This document shows positions 8,299 to 16,153 of a DNA stretch of 64,000 nt, one piece after another. The position numbers were made by a program, and so were the translations under genes. Position 1 is the first letter of the stretch, and the number at the start of each line of letters is the position of its first letter. The DNA is from AP-15 sp963846635 (lineage in GTDB: Bacteria; Pseudomonadota; Alphaproteobacteria; ATCC43930; CGMCC-115725), in the NCBI GenBank assembly GCA_963846635.1, contig CAWJXM010000003.1, positions 310,001 through 374,000 of the forward strand, read 5' to 3'. The notes under the pieces are model-generated. The model was given only the letters and a program-made list of their open reading frames with translations. It made no database searches and was not told where the DNA came from.

Positions 8299-8993
8299 TT
8301 GCGTACCCCTCCCATTGGCACGGACGATTGGCTCAGCCGGCGCGCGGTCTCGGCGCCGGCGCGGTCGGTGTGGCCTCGGGCCGCCCGCTCGGCGCCGGCA
8401 GGGTCCCCGGCAAGGATGCAGCGAAGAATTTCCCGGTGCTCGGTCCACACCAGCGGGCGCTGCTCGGGATCATCCAACACCGCCCCCATCGAGCGTTTCA
8501 AATGCGGCCATTGCGCCGCCACGGTGTCCTCGATCGCCCGGTTGCCAGACAGGCGATAGAGCACGGTGTGAAACGCGACGTCGGCTTGGATGAACGCGAG
8601 CTCCGGAGCATCCAGCGGCAGCGCGAGGCCCGCGGCCAGCGCGCTCTCCGCCATTTGCTGCTGCTGCGCGGCAATGACCCGCCGCGCAACGCGTGCGGCG
8701 GCGAGGCGTGCGGCTAGCGCGTCGAGCGCACTGCGGACTTGGTAGAGATCACGGACTCTGTTGGGGTCGATCTCTGAGACAATCAGCCCGCGTCGGCCGT
8801 TTTCCTCCACCAGCTTCTGCTGTTTGAGGAGTTGGAGCGCATGGCTGATCGGTTGTCGCGACACGCCGAGGGCACGGCCGAGTTCTTCCTGGCGGATGCG
8901 CTGCCCGGGGGCGAGCGTGCCGTCGGCGATCGCCTCGACCAATCGCTCGTAGGCCCGATCGATCAACGCCGGCTGGGGATCAAGAGGCTGCAT
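8289..8993 (-). CDS. GntR family transcriptional regulator (FadR/FCD subfamily)
   Basis: 234 residues. The N-terminal winged helix-turn-helix is clear: YERLVEAIADGTLAPGQRIRQEELGRALGVSRQPISHALQLLKQQKLV (about residues 15-62). The C-terminal all-helical FCD ligand domain follows, with D-x4-R (DLYQVRSALDALAA) and the metal-ligand histidines in ADVAFHTVLYRLSGN and EHREILRCILAGD. FCD regulators respond to organic acids. It is the first gene of the six-gene minus-strand operon and probably regulates it. An AT-rich palindrome lies 17 bp upstream of the start. The overlap with phyH supports a single transcript. Confidence 0.9.
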   Translation of the reverse strand: MQPLDPQPALIDRAYERLVEAIADGTLAPGQRIRQEELGRALGVSRQPISHALQLLKQQKLVEENGRRGLIVSEIDPNRVRDLYQVRSALDALAARLAAARVARRVIAAQQQQMAESALAAGLALPLDAPELAFIQADVAFHTVLYRLSGNRAIEDTVAAQWPHLKRSMGAVLDDPEQRPLVWTEHREILRCILAGDPAGAERAARGHTDRAGAETARRLSQSSVPMGGVRKCR

Positions 8994-9009
8994 CCGCTCG
9001 CCGTATTCT

Positions 9010-9022
9010 GAATTCGAAATTC
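9010..9022. promoter_or_regulatory. Candidate GntR operator upstream of the catabolic operon
   Basis: GAATTCGAAATTC is a perfect dyad (GAATT-N3-AATTC) centred 23 bp upstream of the gntR start, inside a longer AT-rich repeat-like block (ATTCTGAATTCGAAATTCGA). Its position suits autoregulation. It does not match the classic FadR half-site, so the assignment is by position only. Confidence 0.4.
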
Positions 9023-9327
9023 GATTCTGCCGACCCGCCCAGGATAAGTAAAGTCCTATCGCATCATGCGCCTACGATCAGGCCATCGCAGAAGCATGCG
9101 GGCTGTAACGGCTGCTTTCGCTCGGCTCGAGCCTTCTATCCCGCTCGGCGGAATGGCCGCTTTCGGCGCGTCTCGCCCGTTCCCGTGCGTCCTGGCGAAG
9201 GTCCCCTGACTGAACCGACAGCTGCCGCTCAACCGTGGCGGCGGCTACCGCTCTTCATGCCCCCATAGTTGACATTCGCTCGCCAGGATCTGGTGGCTCC
9301 TGCTTGGGCGCGTGGAGCGTCCTCCAT

Positions 9328-9636
9328 TCAAGAAAAGCGCGGTATAGGACCGTTGTGCGGAGTGGCGCGATCGCTGAGATCAAGCATGACCTCATCGATA
9401 TAGCACCAGCCCCAGCCTTCGGGCGGATCGTAACCTTCGATGATCGGATGACCGGTCGCGTGAAAGTGCCGCGTGGCGTGGCGATGCGGAGAGTCGTCGC
9501 AACAGCCGACATGGCCGCAAGTTCTGCAGAGGCGCAAATGCACCCATGGCGAGCCAATCTTCAGACACTCCTCGCAGCCAAGCGCACTTGGCGTCACATT
9601 GCGAATTGTCGCCTCGTGAAGGCACTCGTCGGCCAT
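9328..9636 (-). CDS. UBP-type zinc finger domain protein
   Basis: 102 residues. The motif series CLHEATIRNVTPSALGCEECLKIG, then HLRLCRTCGHVGCCDDSPHRHATRHFHATGHPIIEGYD, is the Cys/His pattern of a ZnF-UBP domain, followed by WGWCYIDEVMLDL. Small bacterial stand-alone versions are common in alphaproteobacteria, often beside or fused to thioredoxin-reductase-like FAD proteins. Here a decayed reductase fragment lies immediately upstream on the same strand. The start at 9636 has GGAGG with good spacing. Function unknown; it may have been a partner of the lost reductase. Confidence 0.82.
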   Translation of the reverse strand: MADECLHEATIRNVTPSALGCEECLKIGSPWVHLRLCRTCGHVGCCDDSPHRHATRHFHATGHPIIEGYDPPEGWGWCYIDEVMLDLSDRATPHNGPIPRFS

Positions 9637-9654
9637 CGTGGTCCTCCAGTTTAT

Positions 9655-10160
9655 GATACCAAGATTGGCTTGACACCGGTAGTGGCAAGATAGCCGCGCA
9701 AAGCCGCGACTATCTGTGCGCCATCGCCAACAGCGGCTGCGACCCTCTTGATCGAGCCCGAGCGCAAAAACGCCGGGCAGGTTGGTTTCAAGCGGGCTGG
9801 TCGCATTGCTTCCCGTGCGGACGAAACCTTTATCATCGAGCGTGACCCCGGAGCCGGCCAGCATGCAGGGCCACGGCGGCCTATTTCGGCGGCTGCATTT
9901 GAGGAGTTCGGTAACCCAAGCGAGGGCCTACCGCCGCCCTGATCATACTGGATCACGGCGGTAGCCTCGACCACCAGCACGCTGCGCAATCCTTCGCCGG
10001 CTCGTGTGATACACCGAGCCTGACCTTGCCCGCGGTCGAATAATCCTTCGGCGTCAGGCCGATCTAAATCAAACAGATTGCCCAGCCGGATCGAGGAAGT
10101 GCCGACCGCGTCGCCGACCAGGCGCACAGCCTCGGCGCACGCTTCGGCAGTATCTCGCGA
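9655..10160 (-). pseudogene. Thioredoxin-reductase-like FAD oxidoreductase, C-terminal remnant
   Basis: Two minus-strand frames together spell the C-terminal end of a thioredoxin-reductase-like protein. One gives VTLDDKGFVRTGSN, then ETNLPGVFALG; the other gives GSIKRVAAAVGDGAQIVAALRGYLA. Further upstream only a faint EGLRSVLVVEA remains. The family needs about 300 residues with two Rossmann folds, so this is a broken fragment with at least one frameshift. It abuts the truncated tex fragment on the other strand near 10.1 kb, which suggests a deletion junction. Confidence 0.6.
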
Positions 10161-10913
10161 GACGTCTACCTCAAAAAGGTGCCCCGGCTCGGGCCCAAGG
10201 CTTTCGAGCTTTCGGCAGGATTTCTGCGCATCCGTAACGGCGACGATCCGATCGATGCGTCGGGTGTACACCCGGAAGCCTATCCGGTGGTGCGGCGCAT
10301 TCTCGTGGCGACCAGGAGCGAGCTGAAGGGACTGATCGGCAATACATCAGTGTTACGCCAGCTCGAGCCGGAGGCGTTCACCGATGCTGTGTTTGGGGTG
10401 CCCACTGTCGCAGACATTTTGCGGGAACTCGAAAAGCCCGGACGTGATCCGCGCCCAACCTACAAAACCGCGAACTTCCGGGAGGGAGTGGAAAAGCTCG
10501 AGGATCTGAAGTCCGGCATGGTTCTCGAAGGTGTCGTGACGAACGTCGCCGCATTTGGCGCCTTTGTCGATGTCGGGGTCCATCAGGACGGGTTGGTGCA
10601 CATCTCCGCGATGGCCACGGCTTACATGAAGGCCCCGCGCATGGTTGCAAAGCCCGGCGATGTCGTTCGTGTCAAGGTGTTGGAGGTCGACCCAAAACGC
10701 CGTCGAATCTCGCTGACGATGCGGTTCGATGAACCCTCGGCGACGGGGTCAGCGGCAGTACGTGCCGAATTTGGCCCAGCGGGATCAGAGAAACGGCGCC
10801 GACCAGATGAGACCCGCGCAGGCCGGAGCAACGCCGTGCCGGCGAGCGGCGACGCGATGGCCGAGGCGTTTCGGCGAGCGGGGTTGGCTGACAAGACTCC
10901 AGGGCGTCAATAG
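10143..10913 (+). pseudogene. tex: Tex-like RNA-binding transcription accessory protein, C-terminal fragment
   Basis: About 255 codons matching only the last third of Tex (about 770 residues). They contain the helix-hairpin-helix end (VPRLGPKAFELSAGFLRI), ASGVHPEAYPVVRRIL, and an S1 RNA-binding domain (GMVLEGVVTNVAAFGAFVDVGVHQDGLVHIS, then PGDVVRVKVLEVDPKRRRISLTMR). The frame is blocked by a stop at 10065, and upstream sequence no longer matches. A GTG at 10179 could start a shorter protein, but I see no good ribosome binding site. The tail after the S1 domain is charged and low-complexity, as in intact Tex proteins. Confidence 0.8.
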
Positions 10914-10948
10914 CACAGCGGGCAACGTTCGCAGTAAGCCGCAACCCG

Positions 10949-11437
10949 TCACTCGCCGGTCACGTATTTTCCTTCTCTCCGGGAGACCAGGTTGTTCTTG
11001 GTGAGCGCCGTGAGGGCATTGGACACCGACTTTTCCGCGGATTTGTTCCCCTTGAGACCCATACACTCAAAGATTTCGCCTCGGCTCAGACCATTCGGAT
11101 GTTCTCCGATGACCCGTAACAAGGCTTCCCGCCTCGTTCCCGGCTGTAGGCGAGGGCGAAGCTCCGCAGGCAGCTCCTCGATCGTTGCTTCGCTCTTTGT
11201 TGGAGCGGGTGGCCGTCGAGTAGGCATTGCTACTTTGCCGGTTTTCACCGCCTCATAGGCATCGATCGGCGCGAGCTCGAGATTGATCTCAGCGAGCTTG
11301 CTTTCTAGCTCCTTTAGCTGATTGAGGATCTCGTCGCGTTCGTGATTCAGACGCTCCCGCTCCCGCTGCATCATATCCCTAAACCTCATATCGTCCATCT
11401 GGCAGGTGTCCCGATGATAATGTTTCGCGTCCAACAT
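10949..11437 (-). CDS. Hypothetical protein: N-terminal coiled coil, C-terminal winged-helix-like domain
   Basis: About 162 residues. The N-terminal third is a heptad-rich coiled coil (RERERLNHERDEILNQLKELESKLAEIN). A Pro-rich linker follows. The C-terminus resembles a winged helix (RREALLRVIGEHPNGLSRGEIFECMG, then NALTALTKNNLVSRREGKYV), the form used by dimeric DNA-binding regulators. The start is ambiguous (ATG at 11437, 11398 or 11389); none has a strong ribosome binding site. A TATATCAT-like stretch upstream could be a -10 element. I do not recognise a named family. It converges with the tex fragment and is divergent from a umuC remnant. Confidence 0.6.
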   Translation of the reverse strand: MLDAKHYHRDTCQMDDMRFRDMMQRERERLNHERDEILNQLKELESKLAEINLELAPIDAYEAVKTGKVAMPTRRPPAPTKSEATIEELPAELRPRLQPGTRREALLRVIGEHPNGLSRGEIFECMGLKGNKSAEKSVSNALTALTKNNLVSRREGKYVTGE

Positions 11438-11502
11438 AATCGGCGCAGAATATGATATAAGAGTAAAATACAAGCTGTCGTAGCCGTTTATGGTTAGGAA
11501 TA

Positions 11503-11682
11503 ATGGCCTCGCGCTCCTTCGGGCGACCGGTGACGACGCTGGCGGAGATGCGCGAAGCGGTCGCGTTCTACACCGTGCGCGCGGCCGAGAAACTGCGGCG
11601 GCAGCATCTGGCGACAGCGCACCTGATGGTGTTTGTCGAGACCCAATTGGTTCAAATCGGAGGAGAAATTGACCTTTTCTGA
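11503..11682 (+). pseudogene. UmuC (DNA polymerase V subunit) C-terminal remnant
   Basis: The 59-codon frame ASRSFGRPVTTLAEMREA, then YTVRAAEKLRRQHL and MVFVETQ, matches the little-finger region of Y-family polymerase UmuC ('SRSFG...L.EAV..YA.RAAEKLR'). The catalytic palm is absent and the frame ends after 59 codons. It is a short relic, not a functional gene. Confidence 0.7.
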
Positions 11683-11815
11683 TGCAGATTTCTGATGCAG
11701 AATCGCGAAGCCGCCAATCGGCTGAGCGTACGATTTTGAACAAATCGTCTGGTGACCCCAGCGTGGGCTGATTTGAATGTGTACCGGCCGTCCGCGACCG
11801 CCATCAACCCATCTT

Positions 11816-12310
11816 TTAATTGACGATCGCCAGCGCTTTGCAGAGCTGATCGACTCCCGCGCAGTCGCTCCCTACGGCGACGGTCAGCGTGCGGAACAGA
11901 ACGTTGTCAGGCTCGGGGGCGACCCCGAGTTCGGCAAGGCCGCTCCATCCCGTCCATGCGGTAATGAGGAGAAACTGAATGCCAACGAAGGCGAACGCCA
12001 GACCGACGGCCATTGGCCCATAGGCCCGGCCGTCGGGCCGCCCTCTCTGCGCTGCGCGCCAAGTCACGACGATCGACACCCAGGCGAAGGCGAGCTCACC
12101 CGCGCCCCCAGCCATGTACGAAAGGCAGCCGAAAACGCCCCCAGCGAATGCCGAGATGGAAAGAAGGGCGTCCCCCAGCAGCGACACAAACGCGAGTCCC
12201 AACCCGCCCAAACCATACGCCGCGCGATAGAGCCCAATCTCGCCGCGCCAGGTGCGCGAGAAAGCAGAGTGGCTCGGTAAAGCCGGCCGGAACCTTGGTT
12301 CAGATCGCAT
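11816..12310 (-). CDS. Small integral membrane protein, function unknown
   Basis: 164 residues with three likely membrane segments: AAYGLGGLGLAFVSLLGDALLS, GELAFAWVSIVVTW and MAVGLAFAFVGIQFLLITAW, with a charged loop between the second and third. The N-terminus WRGEIGLYRAAYGLGG resembles small alphaproteobacterial membrane proteins of unknown role. No family is recognised and the start is uncertain. The plus-strand frame over the same DNA is rich in Pro/Arg/Gln and looks like a shadow. Confidence 0.45.
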   Translation of the reverse strand: MRSEPRFRPALPSHSAFSRTWRGEIGLYRAAYGLGGLGLAFVSLLGDALLSISAFAGGVFGCLSYMAGGAGELAFAWVSIVVTWRAAQRGRPDGRAYGPMAVGLAFAFVGIQFLLITAWTGWSGLAELGVAPEPDNVLFRTLTVAVGSDCAGVDQLCKALAIVN

Positions 12311-12420
12311 AATGCCCCGTTTTTGCGCTGTCTTTCTTAAACTTATCTACTAGTCACATGGCGCGTCGACGGCAATCAAGGGCGCGCCGCTCCTCTACGT
12401 GATAATCTGGTGTACCGCTT

Positions 12421-12460
12421 GGAGCGGTGGAGCGGTGGAGCGGTGGAGCGGTGGAGCGGT
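12421..12460. repeat. Five tandem copies of the 8-mer GGAGCGGT
   Basis: Five perfect head-to-tail copies of an 8-bp unit in non-coding DNA, downstream of hxlR. A simple slippage-type repeat; copy number is likely variable. No coding frame depends on it. Confidence 0.9.
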
Positions 12461-12639
12461 CGCGACGGCGACCGCTGATGCCCCTGAGCCGTCATTCGCA
12501 GTGCGCACGTCCGGCTCGGCTGAATGGGAACTAAACCATCGCTCTTTGAACCGTGCCGGCAGCGTTGCCCCGCAAGTCCGGCAAGTCCGCACTCGACCCG
12601 AACGGAGCTCGGTCAGCGGCAGATGTTTAGGGCCGTTCG

Positions 12640-13017
12640 TCAAAGCACTCCATTACGCTGGTCGTACTGGACGCGGGCGGCCTCGAATTCTGCGAGATGG
12701 CCCCTGACCCATTGCCCGAACGCCAATACAGGCTCGGACATTGAATGCCCCAGTTTGGTCAGGCTGTATTCGACCTGCGGCGGGCTGGTCGGAAGGATTG
12801 TCCGCGTCACGATGCCGTCGCGTTCGAGGCCGCGCAGCGTGCGGGTCAGCATCTGCTGCGAGATCCCGGCCGTATTGCGCTTAATATCATTGAACCGGCG
12901 GGGACCGTCGCGCAACAGCATGACGACGAGCATGCTCCATTTCTCGCCGATGCGGGCGAGGAATTGGCTGACCTTTTGGCAATCCTGGTGCAGCGGATGG
13001 GACATTGTAGCGGCCAT
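12640..13017 (-). CDS. HxlR family transcriptional regulator
   Basis: 125 residues. The HxlR/MarR-like winged helix is clear: KVSQFLARIGEKWSMLVVMLLRDGPRRFNDIKRNTAGISQQMLTRTLRGLERDGIVTRTI, followed by VEYSLTKLGHSM. The N-terminal Cys (HPLHQDCQ) is where HxlR-type redox or electrophile sensors such as YodB, HypR and QorR carry their sensing cysteine. It is divergent from an azoreductase gene, and that pairing is the classic arrangement for quinone or electrophile detoxification control. The start at 13017 is preferred; an alternative is 13005. Confidence 0.88.
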   Translation of the reverse strand: MAATMSHPLHQDCQKVSQFLARIGEKWSMLVVMLLRDGPRRFNDIKRNTAGISQQMLTRTLRGLERDGIVTRTILPTSPPQVEYSLTKLGHSMSEPVLAFGQWVRGHLAEFEAARVQYDQRNGVL

Positions 13018-13060
13018 CTCGGTGTGCCTTGGTGACGCAAATCTGCGTTCTTGCGATATG

Positions 13061-13078
13061 GAAATGGTCACATATTTC
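13061..13078. promoter_or_regulatory. Candidate HxlR operator between hxlR and azoreductase
   Basis: GAAATGGTCACATATTTC is a near-perfect dyad in the 95-bp divergent intergenic region, 35 bp upstream of the azoreductase start and 43 bp upstream of the hxlR start. The position suits repression of both promoters. It is an assignment by symmetry and location only. Confidence 0.4.
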
Positions 13079-13112
13079 GTCCAGGTCATACTCTTTGACT
13101 AGGGCCATTCCC

Positions 13113-13746
13113 ATGAAGCTTCTCCACATCGACCTCAGCATCTTGGGGGAGGGCTCGGCCTCGCGTCGGCTTTCTGCCGCGATCGTTGCGGCGTTCGCCC
13201 AGGCGGTGTCCGATCTCGAAATTGTCCGGCGCGACCTGGATGCCGATCCGATCCCGCACCTCGACAGCAAACGGCTTCCTACGGTGCGGCCGGCAAATGC
13301 CCCGCAAGGCGCAACCGGCGTCCCGGACGACGAGGGAGCCGGAGCGCTCGACGAGTTCCTCGCTGCGGACATCGTCGTGATCGGTGCACCGATGTACAAC
13401 TTCACGATCCCGAGCCAACTGAAGGCCTGGATCGACCGCATCCTGATTGCCGGAAAGACCTTCCGGTATAGCGAGGCCGGGCCTGTCGAGCTGGCCGGCG
13501 GCAAGCGGGTCATTATCGCGTTGTCGCGTGGCGGTCTCTACGCGCCGGGAATGCCGTTTGAGGCGAACGACTTCCAGGAGCGATACCTGCCGCGCAGTGT
13601 TCGCCTTTATCGGCATTGAGGACGTCGAGATCGTTCGCGCCGAGGGGCTTGCCTTGGGACCGGAACAGCGCGATGCGGCGGTGCGGGCCGCTTTGGCATC
13701 CGTTCCCTCCGCCGTTGCGAGCTTCGCGACGCGACTCGCTGCGTAA
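13113..13746 (+). pseudogene. azoR: FMN-dependent NADH-azoreductase (AzoR family), frameshifted near the C-terminus
   Basis: Flavodoxin-like quinone/azo reductase. It reads MKLLHIDLSILGEGSASRRL, a phosphate-binding start, then ADIVVIGAPMYNFTIPSQLKAWIDRILIAGKTFRY, the MYNF FMN-binding motif. The frame ends early at 13619. The proper C-terminus (RAVFAFIGIEDVEIVRAEGL, ending at 13746) continues in the next frame, so one base has been inserted near 13590 (CTGCCGCGCAG). Restored length is about 210 residues, normal for AzoR. With the insertion, the last 50 or so residues are lost. This could be genuine decay or a sequencing error. AzoR reduces quinones by two electrons, consistent with the divergent HxlR regulator and the pirins downstream. 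Confidence 0.85.
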
Positions 13747-13788
13747 AGGGCTGCAGCGAACGGCCGTGAAAAGAAAACGGAGCATGTC

Positions 13789-14697
13789 ATGAAAACCGGG
13801 ATCAGCGAGCCACGTCAGATCACGAAAATCGTCACGGCGCATCGTCAGCGCGAGGGCGGCGGCTTCATCGTGCGGCGTCCCTTCCCTTCGGCTGGTTTTC
13901 ACCATGCCGATCCGTTCCTGCTCCTCGACGAAATGGGTCCGGTCGAGTACGGACCGGGCGAGGCTATCGGCGCGCCCGATCACCCGCATCGCGGGTTCGA
14001 GACCGTGACCTACGTGCTCGAAGGAGAAATGGAGCACGAAGATTCCGCCGGTCACGGCGGCAAGCGCGGCGCCGGCGACGTGCAGTGGATGACGGCCGGG
14101 CGCGGCATCGTCCACTCGGAGATGCCGGCGCGCGCGATGCTGCAGCACGGCGGCAGAATGCACGGCTTCCAGATCTGGGTGAATTTGCCGGCGCGCGACA
14201 AGTTGACGGCCCCGCGCTATCAGGAAATCCCGCGCGCCACAATCCCGGAGGCTGCAACGCCCGATGGTTGCGCCGTGGTGCACGTGATCGCCGGCGAGGC
14301 GCTGGGCGCGAAAGCCGTCATTGAGACGCGCACGCCGATCGGCTACCTGCACTGGATTTTCTCGCCGGGTGCGTCGGTCGATGTGCCGGTTCCGGCGGAC
14401 CACGCCGCCTATGTTTACGTTTTCGAGGGTGCAGTTCGAATCACCGGCCGCGAGGTGAAGGACGGCCAACTCGCCATTCTTGGCGATGGAAACCTCGTGC
14501 AGCTCGAGGCGAGCGAGCGGGCGCAAGCGCTCCTGCTGACCGGGGTTCCTCTATGTGAGCCAGTCGTGCAATACGGGCCTTTCGTGATGAATACCGAGAG
14601 GGAAATCGTCCAGGCCATCGAAGACTATCGGGCCGGACGGCTCGGCGAGATCGCACGATCAGTGATATCGTCCGCACAGCAAGAAAGCCTCGGCTGA
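13789..14697 (+). CDS. Pirin family protein
   Basis: 302 residues, bicupin fold. The N-terminal cupin has the metal-binding set HPHRGFETVTYVLEGEMEHED and AGDVQWMTAGRGIVHSE. The start (ITKIVTAHRQREGGGFIVRRPFP) and the 'HHADPFLLLDEMGP' segment are standard. Bacterial pirins bind Fe; some have quercetinase activity and some modulate regulators. It lies 42 bp after the azoreductase and 23 bp before a second, frameshifted pirin, so the three form a likely plus-strand operon. The C-terminal tail (EREIVQAIEDYRAGRLG) is typical. Confidence 0.92.
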   Translation: MKTGISEPRQITKIVTAHRQREGGGFIVRRPFPSAGFHHADPFLLLDEMGPVEYGPGEAIGAPDHPHRGFETVTYVLEGEMEHEDSAGHGGKRGAGDVQWMTAGRGIVHSEMPARAMLQHGGRMHGFQIWVNLPARDKLTAPRYQEIPRATIPEAATPDGCAVVHVIAGEALGAKAVIETRTPIGYLHWIFSPGASVDVPVPADHAAYVYVFEGAVRITGREVKDGQLAILGDGNLVQLEASERAQALLLTGVPLCEPVVQYGPFVMNTEREIVQAIEDYRAGRLGEIARSVISSAQQESLG

Positions 14698-14720
14698 ACC
14701 AGCCGAGTGGGAGAGAGAGC

Positions 14721-15639
14721 ATGAGCGTATTTCCGACAATCGACCCCGTGTGCTCGCGCAGCGCAGCGGCTCAAGGGATCGCAACTGTGGTCGACGCCCG
14801 ACCGCGCGATCTCGGCGGCTTTACCGTGGGCCGCGTGCTTCCCGCAGAGGCGCGCCGTCATGTCGGGCCGTTCGTCTTCTTCGATCATATGGGGCCCGCG
14901 AGATCTTGCTCCGGGACATGGTCTCGATGTCCGGCCGCACCCGCATATCGGCCTCGCGACGGTGACGTATCTCTTCGATGGCGAGATCGTTCATCGCGAC
15001 AGCCTCGGATCGTACCAGCCCATTCGGCCGGGCGATGTCAATTGGATGACCGCGGGACGCGGCATCGTCCATTCCGAGCGCACGGGTCCCGAACTGCGGC
15101 GTACTGGTTCGCGCACACACGGTCTCCAGCTCTGGGTCGGGCTCCCGCTGGCGCATGAGGAGACCGAGCCCGAGTTTCACCATCACTCAGCGGCAACCCT
15201 GCCGTCGCTGGAAGTCGCAGGAGCGCGCATTCGCGTTCTGGCCGGCAGTGCCTTCGGCGAGACATCACCGGTTAAGACCTTCTCGCCGCTGTTCTATGCC
15301 GATGTCGTGTTGCCGGCGGGACGCGAGCTGCCGCTCCCGAATGAGGACGAGGAGCGCGCCGCCTATGTCATCGATGGTACCATAGCCTGCAGCAGCGAGC
15401 GCGCAGAGTGCGGCCGGATGATAGTGCTCGCACCGGGAGCCCAGGTGGCGCTGCACGCGATCACTGACGCACGCATCGCGCTTTTGGGTGGCGCACCGCT
15501 CGACGGCGAACGGCACATCTGGTGGAATTTCGTCTCGAGCTCAAAGGATCGGATCGAGCAGGCCAAGGAGGACTGGAAGGAAGGCCGCTTCCCGAAGGTG
15601 CCCGGCGACGAAGCCGAATTCATTCCGCTCCCAGAGTGA
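14721..15639 (+). pseudogene. Second pirin family gene, single-base frameshift
   Basis: The N-terminal part (GFTVGRVLPAEARRHVGPFVFFDHMGPA) is in one frame from 14721. After an extra base at about 14901 (CCCGCG-A-GATCTT), the rest (LAPGHGLDVRPHPHIGLATVTYLFDGEIVHRDS, RPGDVNWMTAGRGIVHSER, and the C-terminal cupin to IPLPE) continues in another. Restored length is about 305 residues, with all pirin metal ligands (HPHIG and HSE). As written it cannot make the full protein. Only one base separates it from an intact gene, so sequence error is a real alternative. Confidence 0.85.
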
Positions 15640-15799
15640 CCCCAAACCGATGGGCTCGTACCGAACCACGCCGTTTGTGGGCGCGGCGTGCAGATGGCGG
15701 CTTTCGGCGCTATCTTGCCACAGCCACGGGTCTCGGGCGTCAAAAAGCTCCACCGCGGTCATCTCATTGCCCTCGGCGGCGGCAGACCAGACATAAATA

Positions 15800-16075
15800 T
15801 TACCAGATACTGCGTCTAGGTCGCCGCGTAGTAATGCATGAATTGTCCGTGTGTGTCCTTGCCGTAGAGGGGTCAACACGTAGGTGCCGTGCGCGATCTT
15901 CTTGAAGGCCCTATTCGACCGTTCCAAGAGTTGGCGGGTCGGTGAAATCCTCGACATTGTTGATCAGCAGCACATGCGCTTTGATCTTCGGTAGGTCGGC
16001 TCGGGGCTGTAGTCGTAGATCGACCTCGAGGCGTCCGGTGGAGACGAGCACCGGGTGGTTGTCACCGAGCTCGGC
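15800..16075 (-). pseudogene. Alpha/beta hydrolase (homoserine acetyltransferase-like) C-terminal remnant
   Basis: Minus-strand frames give LPKIKAHVLLINNVEDFTDP, PTLGTVE, then in another frame FKKIAHGTYVLTPLRQGHT. These match the C-terminal strand, the acid-residue loop (LLINNVED) and the terminal His region of MetX-like alpha/beta hydrolases ('APVLAINSADDE..PPE.G..E'). At least one frameshift and loss of the N-terminal two-thirds make it a relic. Confidence 0.5.
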
Positions 16076-16153
16076 TCCATTGCCGAAACGGTGACCGAAT
16101 TATTGCGGCGGTTGGCCATCTGACATTACACACCTGCCCATTGGAGGCCCGGC

